From VRUE01 sp963705635 (GTDB lineage: Bacteria > Actinomycetota > Thermoleophilia > Solirubrobacterales > 70-9), in assembly GCA_963705635.1 (NCBI GenBank), contig CAVPKH010000003.1, forward strand, positions 310,001-374,000: 64,000 bases of DNA, in the 5' to 3' direction. The position numbers and the translations under genes are program-made. Under the pieces are notes generated by a model. The model had not been told where the DNA came from and ran no database searches. It worked only from the letters and a program-made list of their open reading frames with translations. Shown here in pieces: positions 43,069-51,519 of this stretch; within the stretch, counting starts at the first letter, position 1, and every line of letters starts with the position of its first letter.

Positions 43069-43131
43069 GCCTCGGGGGAGGTCCCGACAGAGCCTCCCCG
43101 CTGTTGCTCTGGCGGGACCTCCCGCCGAGGC
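43069..43131. terminator. Compound hairpin between scpB and rluB
   Basis: An 11-bp perfect stem (43076-43086 with 43113-43123) is extended by GCCTCGG/CCGAGGC across a 1-nt bulge, and an inner CAGAG/CTCTG pair caps it. It lies between the scpB stop and the rluB start; probable terminator or attenuator. Confidence 0.55.
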
Positions 43132-43142
43132 CTCCCCCACGG

Positions 43143-43714
43143 TCAAGGCTCGGATCGCTGCTCCCCAGCCTTGAGCAGCCGCTCGCGCAGCTCCCGCTCA
43201 TCCTCAGGCGTCGGATCGAACTGCGACGGCTCCGGCAGCTGGTCGAGCCCGGAGAGCCCGAAGAGACGCTCGAACAGCTCCGTCGTCTTGAAGATCGCCG
43301 CCCCGAACTGCGACCGCCCCGACTCCTCGATCAGGCCCCGCTCGGCCAGCGTCTGCACCGCCGACTCCGAGGTGACGCCGCGGATCCGCGCCACCTCCGG
43401 CCGGGTCACCGGCTGCAGGTAGGCGACGATCGCCAGCGTCTCCGCCTGCGCCTGGGTCAGCGGCGGCGTGCGCGGCTTGGCCAGCAGGCGCCGCGCCGCG
43501 CGCCTCGCTCGCCGGGTCGCTGGCCAGCGAGAAACCACCGGCGACCTCGCGCAGCACGACGCCGCGCTTGCCCTCGGCAAGGTCCTCGCGCAGCAGCTCG
43601 ATCGCCTCCCGACCTGGCCCTCGGTCGCCTCGGTCGCCTCGGCGAGGTCGCGGGCGCCGACCGGCTGCGGCGAGAGGAAGAGCAGGGCTTCGATCGTGCG
43701 GGCAGGTCGCTCAC
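43143..43714 (-). CDS. scpB: Segregation and condensation protein B (frameshifted)
   Basis: Winged-helix kleisin-interacting subunit of the Smc complex. The C-terminal two thirds are clear: LTQAQAETLAIVAYLQPVTR, EVARIRGVTSESAVQTLAER and GLIEESGRSQFGAAIFKTTE. The N-terminal part (IEALLFLSPQPVGARDLAEA, LREVAGGFSLASDP) is found in other frames, with changes near 43705, 43605 and 43495. The GTG at 43714 overlaps the scpA stop by 4 nt. Confidence 0.85.
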
Positions 43715-44445
43715 TCCGCCCCCGCCTCCCGCTTGCGGATCTCGATCGGCCCGAACGGCTTGCTCTGCTCCCAAGTCACCTCTCCTTTTCGGTAAAGCTC
43801 CAGCAGGGCGAACAGGGTCACCGCCTGGGTCAGGCGGTCCTCGTCACCGAAGTGCTCGTCGAAGTCGATGCTGGAGCGGCCGCCGAGGGCGTCGCGCAGG
43901 GCGCGCAGGCGCTTTTCCAGCGAGACGGTCGGGCGGATGTGGTCGAGATTCAGCTCCGGCGGCGTCGCCAGCAGGTCGCCGAGGGCGGCGCCGAGGCGAT
44001 CGGGGTCATAGACGGCCGTGGCCGCGTCGAGCGCGACCTTGCGCAGCTCGAGCGGCAGCGGCGCCGAGCGGTAGAGGTAGCCGCGCGCCGCCTCGAAGCG
44101 CTGCTCCAGCGAAGCGGCGGCGTCGCGGTAGCGGCGGTACTCGAGCAGCCGCGCCAGCAGCTCCTCGACCGCCTCCTCGGGGGTGACGTCCTCCAGCCCC
44201 TCCTCTTCGCCCGGCAGCAGCAGCCGCGACTTCAGCTCCAGCAGCGAGGCGATCAGGACGAGGAACTCGGTCGCGACGTCGAGCTCGAGCTCCTCGGCGA
44301 GCTCGAGGTGCTCGACGTAGGCGACGACGATCTCGCCCAGCTCGACCTCGAGCAGGCTCACCTCCTCGCGCAGGACGACCGCTATCAGCAGGTCGAATGG
44401 CCCGGCGAAGACGTCGAGGTCGAGGTCAAGCTCCGCGACGGTCAC
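43711..44445 (-). CDS. scpA: Segregation and condensation protein A
   Basis: Kleisin subunit that bridges the Smc heads. The 244 residues begin near LDVFAGPFDLLIAVVLREEV, the typical ScpA N-terminal helix region. Then come LEVELGEIVVAYVEHLE, FLVLIASLLELKSRLLLPG and, at the C-terminus, a winged-helix segment (AVTLFALLELYRKGEVTWEQ) that binds the other Smc head. The frame is intact. Starts with GTG. Partner smc is at the left end of the window. Confidence 0.93.
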   Translation of the reverse strand: MTVAELDLDLDVFAGPFDLLIAVVLREEVSLLEVELGEIVVAYVEHLELAEELELDVATEFLVLIASLLELKSRLLLPGEEEGLEDVTPEEAVEELLARLLEYRRYRDAAASLEQRFEAARGYLYRSAPLPLELRKVALDAATAVYDPDRLGAALGDLLATPPELNLDHIRPTVSLEKRLRALRDALGGRSSIDFDEHFGDEDRLTQAVTLFALLELYRKGEVTWEQSKPFGPIEIRKREAGAE

Positions 44446-44478
44446 AGGTGGGACCGTAACGCCCCGGAGGGATGGCGA

Positions 44479-45474
44479 CTACGCCGGCCCGAAGCCCATG
44501 CGGTCGCGAACCTCGGCCAGGGTGCCGGCGGCGATCGCGCGCGCCTGCTCGGCGCCGGTGGCCAGGATCGCCTCGAGCGCCGCCTCGTCGGGGCGCAGCG
44601 CGGCGTAGCGCTCGCGGACCGGGGCGAGGAAGTCGACGACCGCCTCGGCGACGGCCGCCTTGAAATCGCCGTAGCCAGCGCCCTCGAACTCGCGCTCGAC
44701 CGCGTCGGGACCGACCCCGCGAGCGACGGCGTAGACGTCGATCAGGTTGGTGATCCCCGCCTTGTCCTCGCCGCGGCGCACCTCGCGGCCGGAGTCGGTG
44801 ACGGCGCTGCCGAGCTTCTTGCGGATCGCGGCGGGCTCGTCGAGGACGAGGACGGTGCCGGCCTCGGTGCCGCCGGTGGTCGACATCTTCCGCTGCGGCT
44901 CCTGCAGGTCCATGATCCGGGCGCCGACCTCGGGGATGCGGTACTCCGGCACGACCAGGGTCTCACCGAAGCGCTCGTTGAAGCGGCGGGCGATCTCCCG
45001 CATCAGCTCGACGTGCTGGCGCTGGTCGTCGCCGACCGGGACCTCGGTCGCCTTGTAGGCGAGCACGTCGGCGGCCATCAGCACCGGGTAGGTGAAGAGC
45101 GCCGCCGAGACCAGCTCGCGCTGCTTCGCCGACTTGTCCTTGAACTGGGTCATGCGGTTGAGGTCACCGTGAGAGGTGACGGCGGAGAGCAGCCAGGTCA
45201 GCTCGGTGTGCTCGCGCACGTCGGACTGGCGGAAGAAGATGCAGCGCTCCGGGTCGAGGCCGGCGGCGAGCAGGATCGCCGTCGTGTCGTAGAGGCGCTC
45301 GCGCAGCTCGACCGGGTCGAAGGCGACCGAGATCGCGTGCAGGTCGACGATGCAGAAGATCGCCGGCTCACCGCGCTCCTGGCCCTCGACGTACTGGCGG
45401 ATCGCGCCAATGAAATTGCCTAGATGCTTGCGGCCGGTGGGTTGAATCCCCGAGAAGACGATGGGTGCGGTCAA
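44479..45474 (-). CDS. trpS: Tryptophanyl-tRNA synthetase
   Basis: Charges tRNA-Trp. The 331-residue class I synthetase has FSGIQPTGRKHLGNFIGAIR (HIGH-like HLGN), CIVDLHAISV, YPVLMAADVLAYKATEVPVG and a KMSKS loop reading RKMSTTGGTEAG. The TTG at 45474 is the only start that keeps the family N-terminus. TAGGCT lies 10 nt upstream. No T-box leader is recognised in the 127 nt upstream, which hold the terminator of the next gene. Confidence 0.94.
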   Translation of the reverse strand: MTAPIVFSGIQPTGRKHLGNFIGAIRQYVEGQERGEPAIFCIVDLHAISVAFDPVELRERLYDTTAILLAAGLDPERCIFFRQSDVREHTELTWLLSAVTSHGDLNRMTQFKDKSAKQRELVSAALFTYPVLMAADVLAYKATEVPVGDDQRQHVELMREIARRFNERFGETLVVPEYRIPEVGARIMDLQEPQRKMSTTGGTEAGTVLVLDEPAAIRKKLGSAVTDSGREVRRGEDKAGITNLIDVYAVARGVGPDAVEREFEGAGYGDFKAAVAEAVVDFLAPVRERYAALRPDEAALEAILATGAEQARAIAAGTLAEVRDRMGFGPA

Positions 45475-45496
45475 GATCCGGCAGAGCCTAGTTCAG

Positions 45497-45599
45497 GGGA
45501 CACGGAAGGGGTGCCCCTCTCGCCCGTCCAAGTGCCGGCCTAATTAGGCCGGCACTTTGAGTATCCGCCCGTTCGAGAGGGGCACCCCTTCCGTGTCCC
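45497..45599. terminator. Nested inverted repeats (element F)
   Basis: A 26-bp perfect outer inverted repeat (45497-45522 with 45574-45599) encloses a 28-nt perfect palindrome (45530-45557) centred on TAATTA. It lies between the MFS gene stop and trpS. Terminator is likely, but the double symmetry is unusual. Confidence 0.65.
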
Positions 45600-45601
45600 G
45601 C

Positions 45602-47206
45602 TCAAGCGGATTCGGTGGCCGGCTCTGGCGCACAGTCAGCCTCGGCTCCGTGGCCGCACTCGCCGGCCGTGGCGGATCCTCGGCTTGAGACAGCTTCTCT
45701 CGTGCTCCCGGGGTTCTCGATTCCGAAGCCGGAGACGGCGCCGCCGATGATCATCAGGACGCCGGCTATGCCGATGCCGAGGTGGAAGGCGGAGGTCGAG
45801 GCGTCGGCGGAGGCGGCGCTCACCCGCGCCGCCCGCCCCGGTGGCAGCGAGCCGGTCTTCGGCACGGCCAGCGGCTGCGCCTTGGCGTCGGCGACTGCCC
45901 GCTCGGCGCGGGGACCGAGCGGGCGGTTGCCGAGGTTGCCGTCGAGGGCCGAGCCGAAGTAGGCCGAGATGACGGCGCCGAGGATCGCGATCGCCAGCAG
46001 GCCGGCGACGCGCGAGACGCCGTTGTTGACGCCTGAGGCGATGCCGACGTAGCGTTCCTCGACCGAGTCGAGCACGGTCGCGGTCAGCGGCGCCACAGTG
46101 GCCGAGAGGCCGAGGCCGAAGATCAGGATCGCCGGCAGCACGTCGGTGGCGTAGTCGGCGTTGGCTCCAACCCGCAGGAGCAGCAGCAGGCCGATGCCGC
46201 CGACGATCGGCCCGATCGTCATCGGCAACCGCGGCCCGGTCCCGGAGGCGAGCTTGCCCCAGCGCGGCGAGAGCAGGAAGAGGATGACCGAGATCGGCGT
46301 CGTCGCCAGGCCGGCCTCGATCGGCGTGTAGCCGGCGACCTGCTGGAGGAAGAGGCCGACGAAGAAGAGGCCGCCGATCAGGCCCGCGTAGGCGGAGAAC
46401 GTGGTCACGTTGGCGACCCAGAAGTTGCGGATGCGGAAGAGCGAGAGCTCCAGCATCGGGTGGCGGGCACGGGCCTCGTGGACGGCGAAGAGGGCGAAGC
46501 AGACGACGCCGGCGATCAGCGGCGCCCAGACGACCGGGCTGCCCCAGCCGCGGGTCGGCTGCTCGATCAGGGCGAAGACCGGGCCGCCGAGCCCGGCCGC
46601 CGAGAGCCCGATGCCGGTCCAGTCGATGCCGCGGAAGGCGTCGGGGTCGCGGCTCTCTTCGACCGCGTGCAGGGTCAGCGCCACGGTCGCCGCGATCAGC
46701 GGCAGGTTGACCCAGAAGATCGCCCGCCAGGAGAGCGCCTCGACCAGCGCCCCGCCGCCCGCCGGCCCGAACACGGTCGCAATGCCAGTCCAGGCGGTCC
46801 AGGTGCCAACCGCCTTGCCCCGCGCCGCGCCCTCGAAGGTGGCGGCGACGATCGCCAGCGAGCCCGGCACCAGCAGCGCCCCGGCCACCCCCTGCAGGGC
46901 GCGGGCAGCGATCAGGAACTCGACCGAGGGCGCGACCGCGCAGAGCAGCGAGGTCGCGCCGAAGGCGATCAGGCCAAGGACGAACATGCGCCGCCGGCCG
47001 AACTGGTCGCCGAGCGAGCCGCCGACCAGCAGCAACGAGACCAGGGTCAGCATGTAGGCCTCGACCACCCACTGCTGCCCTGCCAGCCCGGCGTCGAGCC
47101 CGTCGGCAATCGAGGGCAGCGCCACGTTGATCACGGTCGAGTCGAGGAAGACGACCGTGGAGCCGAGGATCGTCGCGACCAGGGTCAGGCGCTGCTGGCG
47201 GGACAC
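45602..47206 (-). CDS. DHA2-family MFS drug exporter (14 membrane helices)
   Basis: Proton-driven multidrug exporter of the EmrB/QacA (DHA2) type. Helix 1 carries LGSTVVFLDSTVINVALPSI and the loop after helix 2 LGDQFGRRRMFVLGL (motif A). Motif C-like PGSLAIVAATFEG and FGPAGGGALVEALSWRAIFW follow. About 14 hydrophobic segments are present. The GTG at 47206 is favoured over upstream starts because TACACT lies 6 nt before it and the protein then begins SRQQRLTLVATILG, like its relatives. A long Ala/Ser/Glu-rich C-terminal tail follows the last helix. Divergent from the peptidase gene. Confidence 0.88.
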   Translation of the reverse strand: MSRQQRLTLVATILGSTVVFLDSTVINVALPSIADGLDAGLAGQQWVVEAYMLTLVSLLLVGGSLGDQFGRRRMFVLGLIAFGATSLLCAVAPSVEFLIAARALQGVAGALLVPGSLAIVAATFEGAARGKAVGTWTAWTGIATVFGPAGGGALVEALSWRAIFWVNLPLIAATVALTLHAVEESRDPDAFRGIDWTGIGLSAAGLGGPVFALIEQPTRGWGSPVVWAPLIAGVVCFALFAVHEARARHPMLELSLFRIRNFWVANVTTFSAYAGLIGGLFFVGLFLQQVAGYTPIEAGLATTPISVILFLLSPRWGKLASGTGPRLPMTIGPIVGGIGLLLLLRVGANADYATDVLPAILIFGLGLSATVAPLTATVLDSVEERYVGIASGVNNGVSRVAGLLAIAILGAVISAYFGSALDGNLGNRPLGPRAERAVADAKAQPLAVPKTGSLPPGRAARVSAASADASTSAFHLGIGIAGVLMIIGGAVSGFGIENPGSTREAVSSRGSATAGECGHGAEADCAPEPATESA

Positions 47207-47212
47207 GAAATG

Positions 47213-47218
47213 AGTGTA
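47213..47218 (-). promoter_or_regulatory. -10 box for leaderless MFS transcript
   Basis: TACACT, 6 nt, then the GTG at 47206. Confidence 0.45.
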
Positions 47219-47287
47219 GGCAGGCGCCTGGGCGGGCCTTTTGCGAAAGAGGGGGACCTCCCAGCCCGATTCGCGCGTACTCCATAC

Positions 47288-48961
47288 GTGAGCGCACAAC
47301 GACGGATAGCGAGATTGCTCCCGGTCCTCGTCCTCTTTGCCCTGGCCTCGAGCCTCGCCATCGCCGAAGCGTCGGCTGCGAAGGAATTCGGGACGGCGGG
47401 CGCCGCCCAGGGCGTGATCGCGACGGCGCGCGGACGCGGCGGCACCTCATACCGCTACGTCACGGTCAGCCCGCGCACCAAGCCGGCGCTGACGATCGTC
47501 GAGCGCATCGACATCAGCGACGGACGGATCGACCGCTGGTGGTATCTGCGGGGCAACTACGCGATCCCGGCGGTCGCCTTCGACGGCAGCGCCGGCGGGC
47601 TCTCGGCCAACGGCAACGTGCTGGCGCTGGTCCGGTTCACCCGCGCCTACCCGCCGCGGCGAACCCGGGTGGCGATCCTCGACACCGACGCCTACCTCCG
47701 CCACCCCCGCAGGCCGGGGCAGCAGCGGCCACAGCACGCGATCCGCCGCTTCGACCTGCCGGGCTACTTCACCTTCCAGGCGATTTCGCCGAACGGATCG
47801 AAGCTCTACCTGAGGCGCTACCGGACGCACGGCCCCGGCTCGGACGACTTCGGCGTCCGCGTCCTCGACACCCGCGACGGAGGGCTCGGGCGGCAACCGC
47901 TGGCGCCGAGCAACGACGCCCGCCCGCTCTCCGGGCTGCCGGTCAGCGCGGCGGCGAGCCCGGACGGGCACTGGGCCTTCGCCCTCTACGACGGCGACAG
48001 GCGCTTGCCCTTCCTGCTCGCCCTCCACACGGTCAGCGGCCGCCTCATCCGCATCGACCTGCCGGGCCTCGAGCGCCTGGCCGACGATCCCTATCGGCTG
48101 AAGCTGCGCCTCGATGGCGCCGGCCGCCGCCTCGCCGTCTTCCCCCGCTCCCCTCAGTCGGGACGCGTGCCGCCGCAGGCCAAGCCACTGCTATCGGTGA
48201 ACGTCGGACGGCTGACGCGTGAGCGCAGGCCACCCACCGCGACGGCAAGCCGGTTCCTCGCCTTCGCCAGGACCCCGCGCCGCCCCGGCAACCTGGTCGA
48301 GCGAGTCGGCACGGCAGGGCACTCGCTGCAGGGGCGCCCGATCGGCCTCCGCCAGTACGGCGACCCGCAAATCCGCGGCCGCGTCCTGGTCTTCGCCTGC
48401 ATCCACGGCGACGAGTGCGCAGCCCGCGGGGTCGCGCCGCTGCGGAACGGCTGCCCCGATCCGCGCGCCAACGTCCTCGTCGTCCCCAACCTCGATCCGG
48501 ACGGCTTCGCCGCCGCGACCAGGTTGAACGGGCGCGGCGTCGACCTCAACCGCAACTTCCCCGCCGGGTGGAGGCGGAGCGGACGGCCCGGCACGCCGGA
48601 ATACTCCGGGGCCCGGCCCTTCTCGGAGCCCGAAACCCGTCTCGCCGCCCGCATCGTCCGCGCGCTGCGCCCGCGGGTGACGATCTGGTTCCACCAGATC
48701 CACAGCGGCGGGCCGTACGTCAGGGCCTGGGGAGGCAGCGCCCCCGCGGGGCGGCTCTACGCGCACCTCGCCCATATCCCCTTCCGCCTCCTGCGCTGGC
48801 CGGCGGGGACCGGCCCGAACTGGCAGAACCACCGCTTCCCGGGCAGCGCGGCGTACGTGGTCGAGCTGCCGCGGGGAGCGCTCTCGCCAGGTCTCGCCGG
48901 GCGGCTCGACGACGCCCTGGACCGGGTCGGGCGCTGGGAGGCGCAGGTGGGCGAAGATTGA
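47288..48961 (+). CDS. Secreted M14 zinc carboxypeptidase
   Basis: Exported metallopeptidase of 557 residues. The start region RRIARLLPVLVLFALASSLA is a signal peptide. Residues ~40-330 form a repeat-rich, probably beta-propeller-like region (ILDTDAYLRH, SPDGHWAFALYDGD). The C-terminal M14 domain (~335-557) has zinc motif IHGDECAARG, VPNLDPDGFAAAT, GRGVDLNRNFPAGW, the third zinc His in WFHQIHSG and the catalytic Glu in VVELPRGAL. It could trim peptides or peptidoglycan. Starts with GTG 47288. The next gene, a sigma factor, follows by 24 nt. Confidence 0.83.
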   Translation: MSAQRRIARLLPVLVLFALASSLAIAEASAAKEFGTAGAAQGVIATARGRGGTSYRYVTVSPRTKPALTIVERIDISDGRIDRWWYLRGNYAIPAVAFDGSAGGLSANGNVLALVRFTRAYPPRRTRVAILDTDAYLRHPRRPGQQRPQHAIRRFDLPGYFTFQAISPNGSKLYLRRYRTHGPGSDDFGVRVLDTRDGGLGRQPLAPSNDARPLSGLPVSAAASPDGHWAFALYDGDRRLPFLLALHTVSGRLIRIDLPGLERLADDPYRLKLRLDGAGRRLAVFPRSPQSGRVPPQAKPLLSVNVGRLTRERRPPTATASRFLAFARTPRRPGNLVERVGTAGHSLQGRPIGLRQYGDPQIRGRVLVFACIHGDECAARGVAPLRNGCPDPRANVLVVPNLDPDGFAAATRLNGRGVDLNRNFPAGWRRSGRPGTPEYSGARPFSEPETRLAARIVRALRPRVTIWFHQIHSGGPYVRAWGGSAPAGRLYAHLAHIPFRLLRWPAGTGPNWQNHRFPGSAAYVVELPRGALSPGLAGRLDDALDRVGRWEAQVGED

Positions 48962-48985
48962 GATGCTGCGCCGCAGAGGTGAGGC

Positions 48986-49510
48986 TTGGGCGCTGAGGGC
49001 AGCGAGCGAAAGCTCATTCGAGAGGCCCAGCGAGGGTCGCGAGAGGCGCTCGCGGCGCTCTACGCGGCGCACTGGCAACGCGCCCAGCGCGCCGCCTACC
49101 TCGTGGTCCACGATGCGGCGGCCGCCGAGGACATCGCCCAGGAGGCGTTCCTCGCCGCGGTCGACGGCCTCGATCGCTTCGACCGGCGTCGCCCGTTCGC
49201 GCCGTGGCTGCACCGGATCGTGGTCAACCGGGCGATCGACTGGGGACGGCGGGAGGCGCTGCGCAGCGGCGCCGGCGATCCCGAGGATCGCGCCGCAGCG
49301 GTCGAGACCGACGAGCCCGCCGCGGGCGAGCTGATGCCGGCGCTCGCGCAGCTGCCGCCCGAGCAGCGTGCCGTAGTCGTGCTCCGCTACCTGCTCGAGT
49401 ACACCCCGGGGGAGATCGGCCGCATGCTCGAGCTGCCGCGCGGCACCGTCAACTCGCGCCTGCGACGGGGGCTGGATCGCCTGCGCGACCTGATCGAGGT
49501 GGAGGGATGA
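48986..49510 (+). CDS. ECF-type RNA polymerase sigma factor
   Basis: Sigma-70 family extracytoplasmic-function sigma factor, 174 residues. Region 2: LYAAHWQRAQRAAYLVVHDA, then AEDIAQEAFLAAVDGLDRFD and RPFAPWLHRIVVNRAIDWGR. Region 4: LPPEQRAVVVLRYLLEYTPG and GRMLELPRGTVNSRLRRGLD. It begins with TTG after AGAGGTGAGGC. Its stop overlaps the next gene (ATGA), whose product has one membrane helix and may control it. Confidence 0.88.
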   Translation: MGAEGSERKLIREAQRGSREALAALYAAHWQRAQRAAYLVVHDAAAAEDIAQEAFLAAVDGLDRFDRRRPFAPWLHRIVVNRAIDWGRREALRSGAGDPEDRAAAVETDEPAAGELMPALAQLPPEQRAVVVLRYLLEYTPGEIGRMLELPRGTVNSRLRRGLDRLRDLIEVEG

Positions 49511-50733
49511 ACGAGGAGCGCCTGGGCGCGCTGCTGCGTGAGGAGCCGGTCCCCGGCGCGGCCGAGGCCGAACGCCGCGGGCTGGACCTGCTCGACCGCG
49601 CCTACGCCGAGCGCCGCCCGGCGCGCCCGCCGCTGCGCCTGCCGCGGCTCGCCGTCGCGCTCGCCGTCGCCGCCCTGCTCGCGGCGCTGATCCTCTCCCC
49701 GGCCGGCGCCGCGGTGCGGGACTGGGTCGGCGACGTCTTCACCGCCGGGATCCACGACGCCGAGCCGGCGCTGACCGACGTCCCGGGTGGCGGCAGCCTG
49801 CTGGTCCAATCCGAGCACGGCCCCTGGGTGGTCCATCCCGACGGCTCGCGCCGCCTGCTCGGCGGCTACCAGGAGGCAACCTGGTCGCCCCATGGCCTCT
49901 TCGTCGCCGCGGCAAGCGGTCACACCCTGAGCGCGATCGAGCCCGACGGCACGCCGCGCTGGTCGATCTCCGCCGCCGGCCGCATCGGCGAGCCGCGCTG
50001 GTCGCCGTCGGGCTTCCGCATCGCCTACCGGGCGGGGAGGTCGCTGCGGGTGGAGCGGGCGGACGGGACCGCGGGCACTCGCCTCGCCTCAGCGAGTGCC
50101 GCGGTGCCGCCCGCCTGGTATCCGCCCGGGCTGCACCTGCTGGCCTACGTCGACGCCGCGCGCCGCCTGGTCGTCGCCGAAGCCGACAGCGGCAGCACGA
50201 TCGCTGCGGCCGGCGCCTCCCCCGGCGTGATCGGCCTGAGCTGGTCGCGGGACGGCGGCGAGATCCTCGAAATCGCCCGCCGGGGCGCATGGCTGCGGGA
50301 GGTGCGGATCGGCAAGCTCGCGGGGTCCTTCCAGCTCGGCGCGCCCGACCGTCTCGACCTCCCAGCCACCGCGTCGATTCGCGCTGCCGCCTTCTCCCCC
50401 CGCGGCCGGACGGCCGCTGTCCTGCTGGAGCGCCGGTCGGCGGCCGGCCTCCGCAGCGAAGCGCTCCTGATCGATCCCTCGGGCGGGCCCGCGCGGCGGA
50501 TCTTCGCCGTTTCCGGCCGGCTCACCGAGCTCGCCTGGTCCCCAGACGGCCGTCGCCTGCTGCTCGCCTGGCCGGCTGCCGACCAGTGGCTCTTCGTCCC
50601 GACCAAGCCGGGCGGCCAGCTGCGAGCGATCGCCGACGTGGCCGGCGTCTTCTCACCCGGACGCGGCAGCCGAGCGCCCTTCCCGCGAATCGAGGGTTGG
50701 TGCTGCCCGCCTGCCCCCGGCGGCGGCGACTGA
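49507..50733 (+). CDS. Membrane-anchored TolB/WD40-like propeller protein, possible anti-sigma partner
   Basis: Protein of 408 residues. A short charged cytosolic N-terminus (~1-45) precedes one membrane helix (LAVALAVAALLAALILS, ~47-65), then an outside domain with repeated TolB/PD40-type blades: TWSPHGLFVAAASGH, RWSPSGFRIAYRAG, SWSRDGGEILEIARRG, AFSPRGRTAAVLLE and AWSPDGRRLLLAWPA. Translational coupling with the sigma gene and topology suggest an anti-sigma or sensor role. The usual zinc-type anti-sigma motif (HxxxCxxC) is not seen, so this is inference. Confidence 0.7.
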   Translation: MNEERLGALLREEPVPGAAEAERRGLDLLDRAYAERRPARPPLRLPRLAVALAVAALLAALILSPAGAAVRDWVGDVFTAGIHDAEPALTDVPGGGSLLVQSEHGPWVVHPDGSRRLLGGYQEATWSPHGLFVAAASGHTLSAIEPDGTPRWSISAAGRIGEPRWSPSGFRIAYRAGRSLRVERADGTAGTRLASASAAVPPAWYPPGLHLLAYVDAARRLVVAEADSGSTIAAAGASPGVIGLSWSRDGGEILEIARRGAWLREVRIGKLAGSFQLGAPDRLDLPATASIRAAAFSPRGRTAAVLLERRSAAGLRSEALLIDPSGGPARRIFAVSGRLTELAWSPDGRRLLLAWPAADQWLFVPTKPGGQLRAIADVAGVFSPGRGSRAPFPRIEGWCCPPAPGGGD

Positions 50734-50751
50734 GCGCTTGGTCCGCCCGGG

Positions 50752-51519
50752 CTACAGCTCGCGCAGCTGCTGGGCCGGGGTGAAGAAGTTGCGGTAGGCG
50801 AGCGCGGTGGCCACCAGGGCGGCGATCGCGACGCTGCCGAGCAGGGCGTAGAGCAGGATCAGCTGCAGGCGCACGGCGTCGGTCGGGTTGGCGCCGGCGA
50901 GCAGCATGCCGACCATCGTGCCGGGGAAGAAGATCAGCCCCGTCGTCTTGGTCGAGTCGACCAGGGTGATCATCCCCGAGCGCAGGGCGCGGCGGACGGT
51001 GGGGGCCGCCGCCTCCTGGGCGGTCGCCCCCAGCGCCAGGGTCGCCTCGATCTTGGCCCGTGAGTCCGCCATCTCGTCACCGAGGCGGTTGAGCGCCACC
51101 GCCGAGGCCGTCATCGCGTTGCCGATCACCATGCCGCCGACCGGGACCAGGTAGCGCGCCGTCGGTTCGAAGACGCCGAGGGCGACGACGAGGCCAAGCG
51201 TGGTGCCGCCGGCCAGCGCCAGCGCAATCAACAGCGGCCAGAAGGCGTCCGGCACCTTCTTCGCCCGACTGCGCGCGGTGAGCGCGCCGAAGACCACCAT
51301 CACCGCCAGCAGGCCGAAGACGAGCCAGAGCGTGTCGGCTTCGAAGATCAGCTTGATCGCGTAGCCGATCGCGGTCAGCTGGACGAAGGAGCGCACGGTG
51401 GCAACGGCGATGTCGCGCTCGAGGTCGGCCTTCTGCCAGAAGGAGATCGCGGCGGCGAGAGCGACCAGCGCCAGCGAAGCCACAACCTGCCAGGGGTCGA
51501 GGTGGATCGAGGTGCTCAA
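50752..51519 (-). CDS. fetB: ABC transporter permease, FetB/UPF0014 family
   Basis: Integral membrane protein of 255 residues with about seven hydrophobic segments; FetB-type permease, linked to iron export in E. coli. Typical pieces are VRSFVQLTAIGYAIKLIFEA, VPVGGMVIGNAMTASAVALN, LGATAQEAAAPTVRRALRSG and GLIFFPGTMVGMLLAGANPT. The TTG start overlaps the ATPase stop (TTGA), so the two are coupled. Substrate is inferred from the family. Confidence 0.87.
   Translation of the reverse strand: MSTSIHLDPWQVVASLALVALAAAISFWQKADLERDIAVATVRSFVQLTAIGYAIKLIFEADTLWLVFGLLAVMVVFGALTARSRAKKVPDAFWPLLIALALAGGTTLGLVVALGVFEPTARYLVPVGGMVIGNAMTASAVALNRLGDEMADSRAKIEATLALGATAQEAAAPTVRRALRSGMITLVDSTKTTGLIFFPGTMVGMLLAGANPTDAVRLQLILLYALLGSVAIAALVATALAYRNFFTPAQQLREL

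Noticed and set aside
45475..45601. T-box leader upstream of trpS
   Set aside because: No T-box core sequence; the spacer is filled by nested inverted repeats and the trpS start has a close -10 box.
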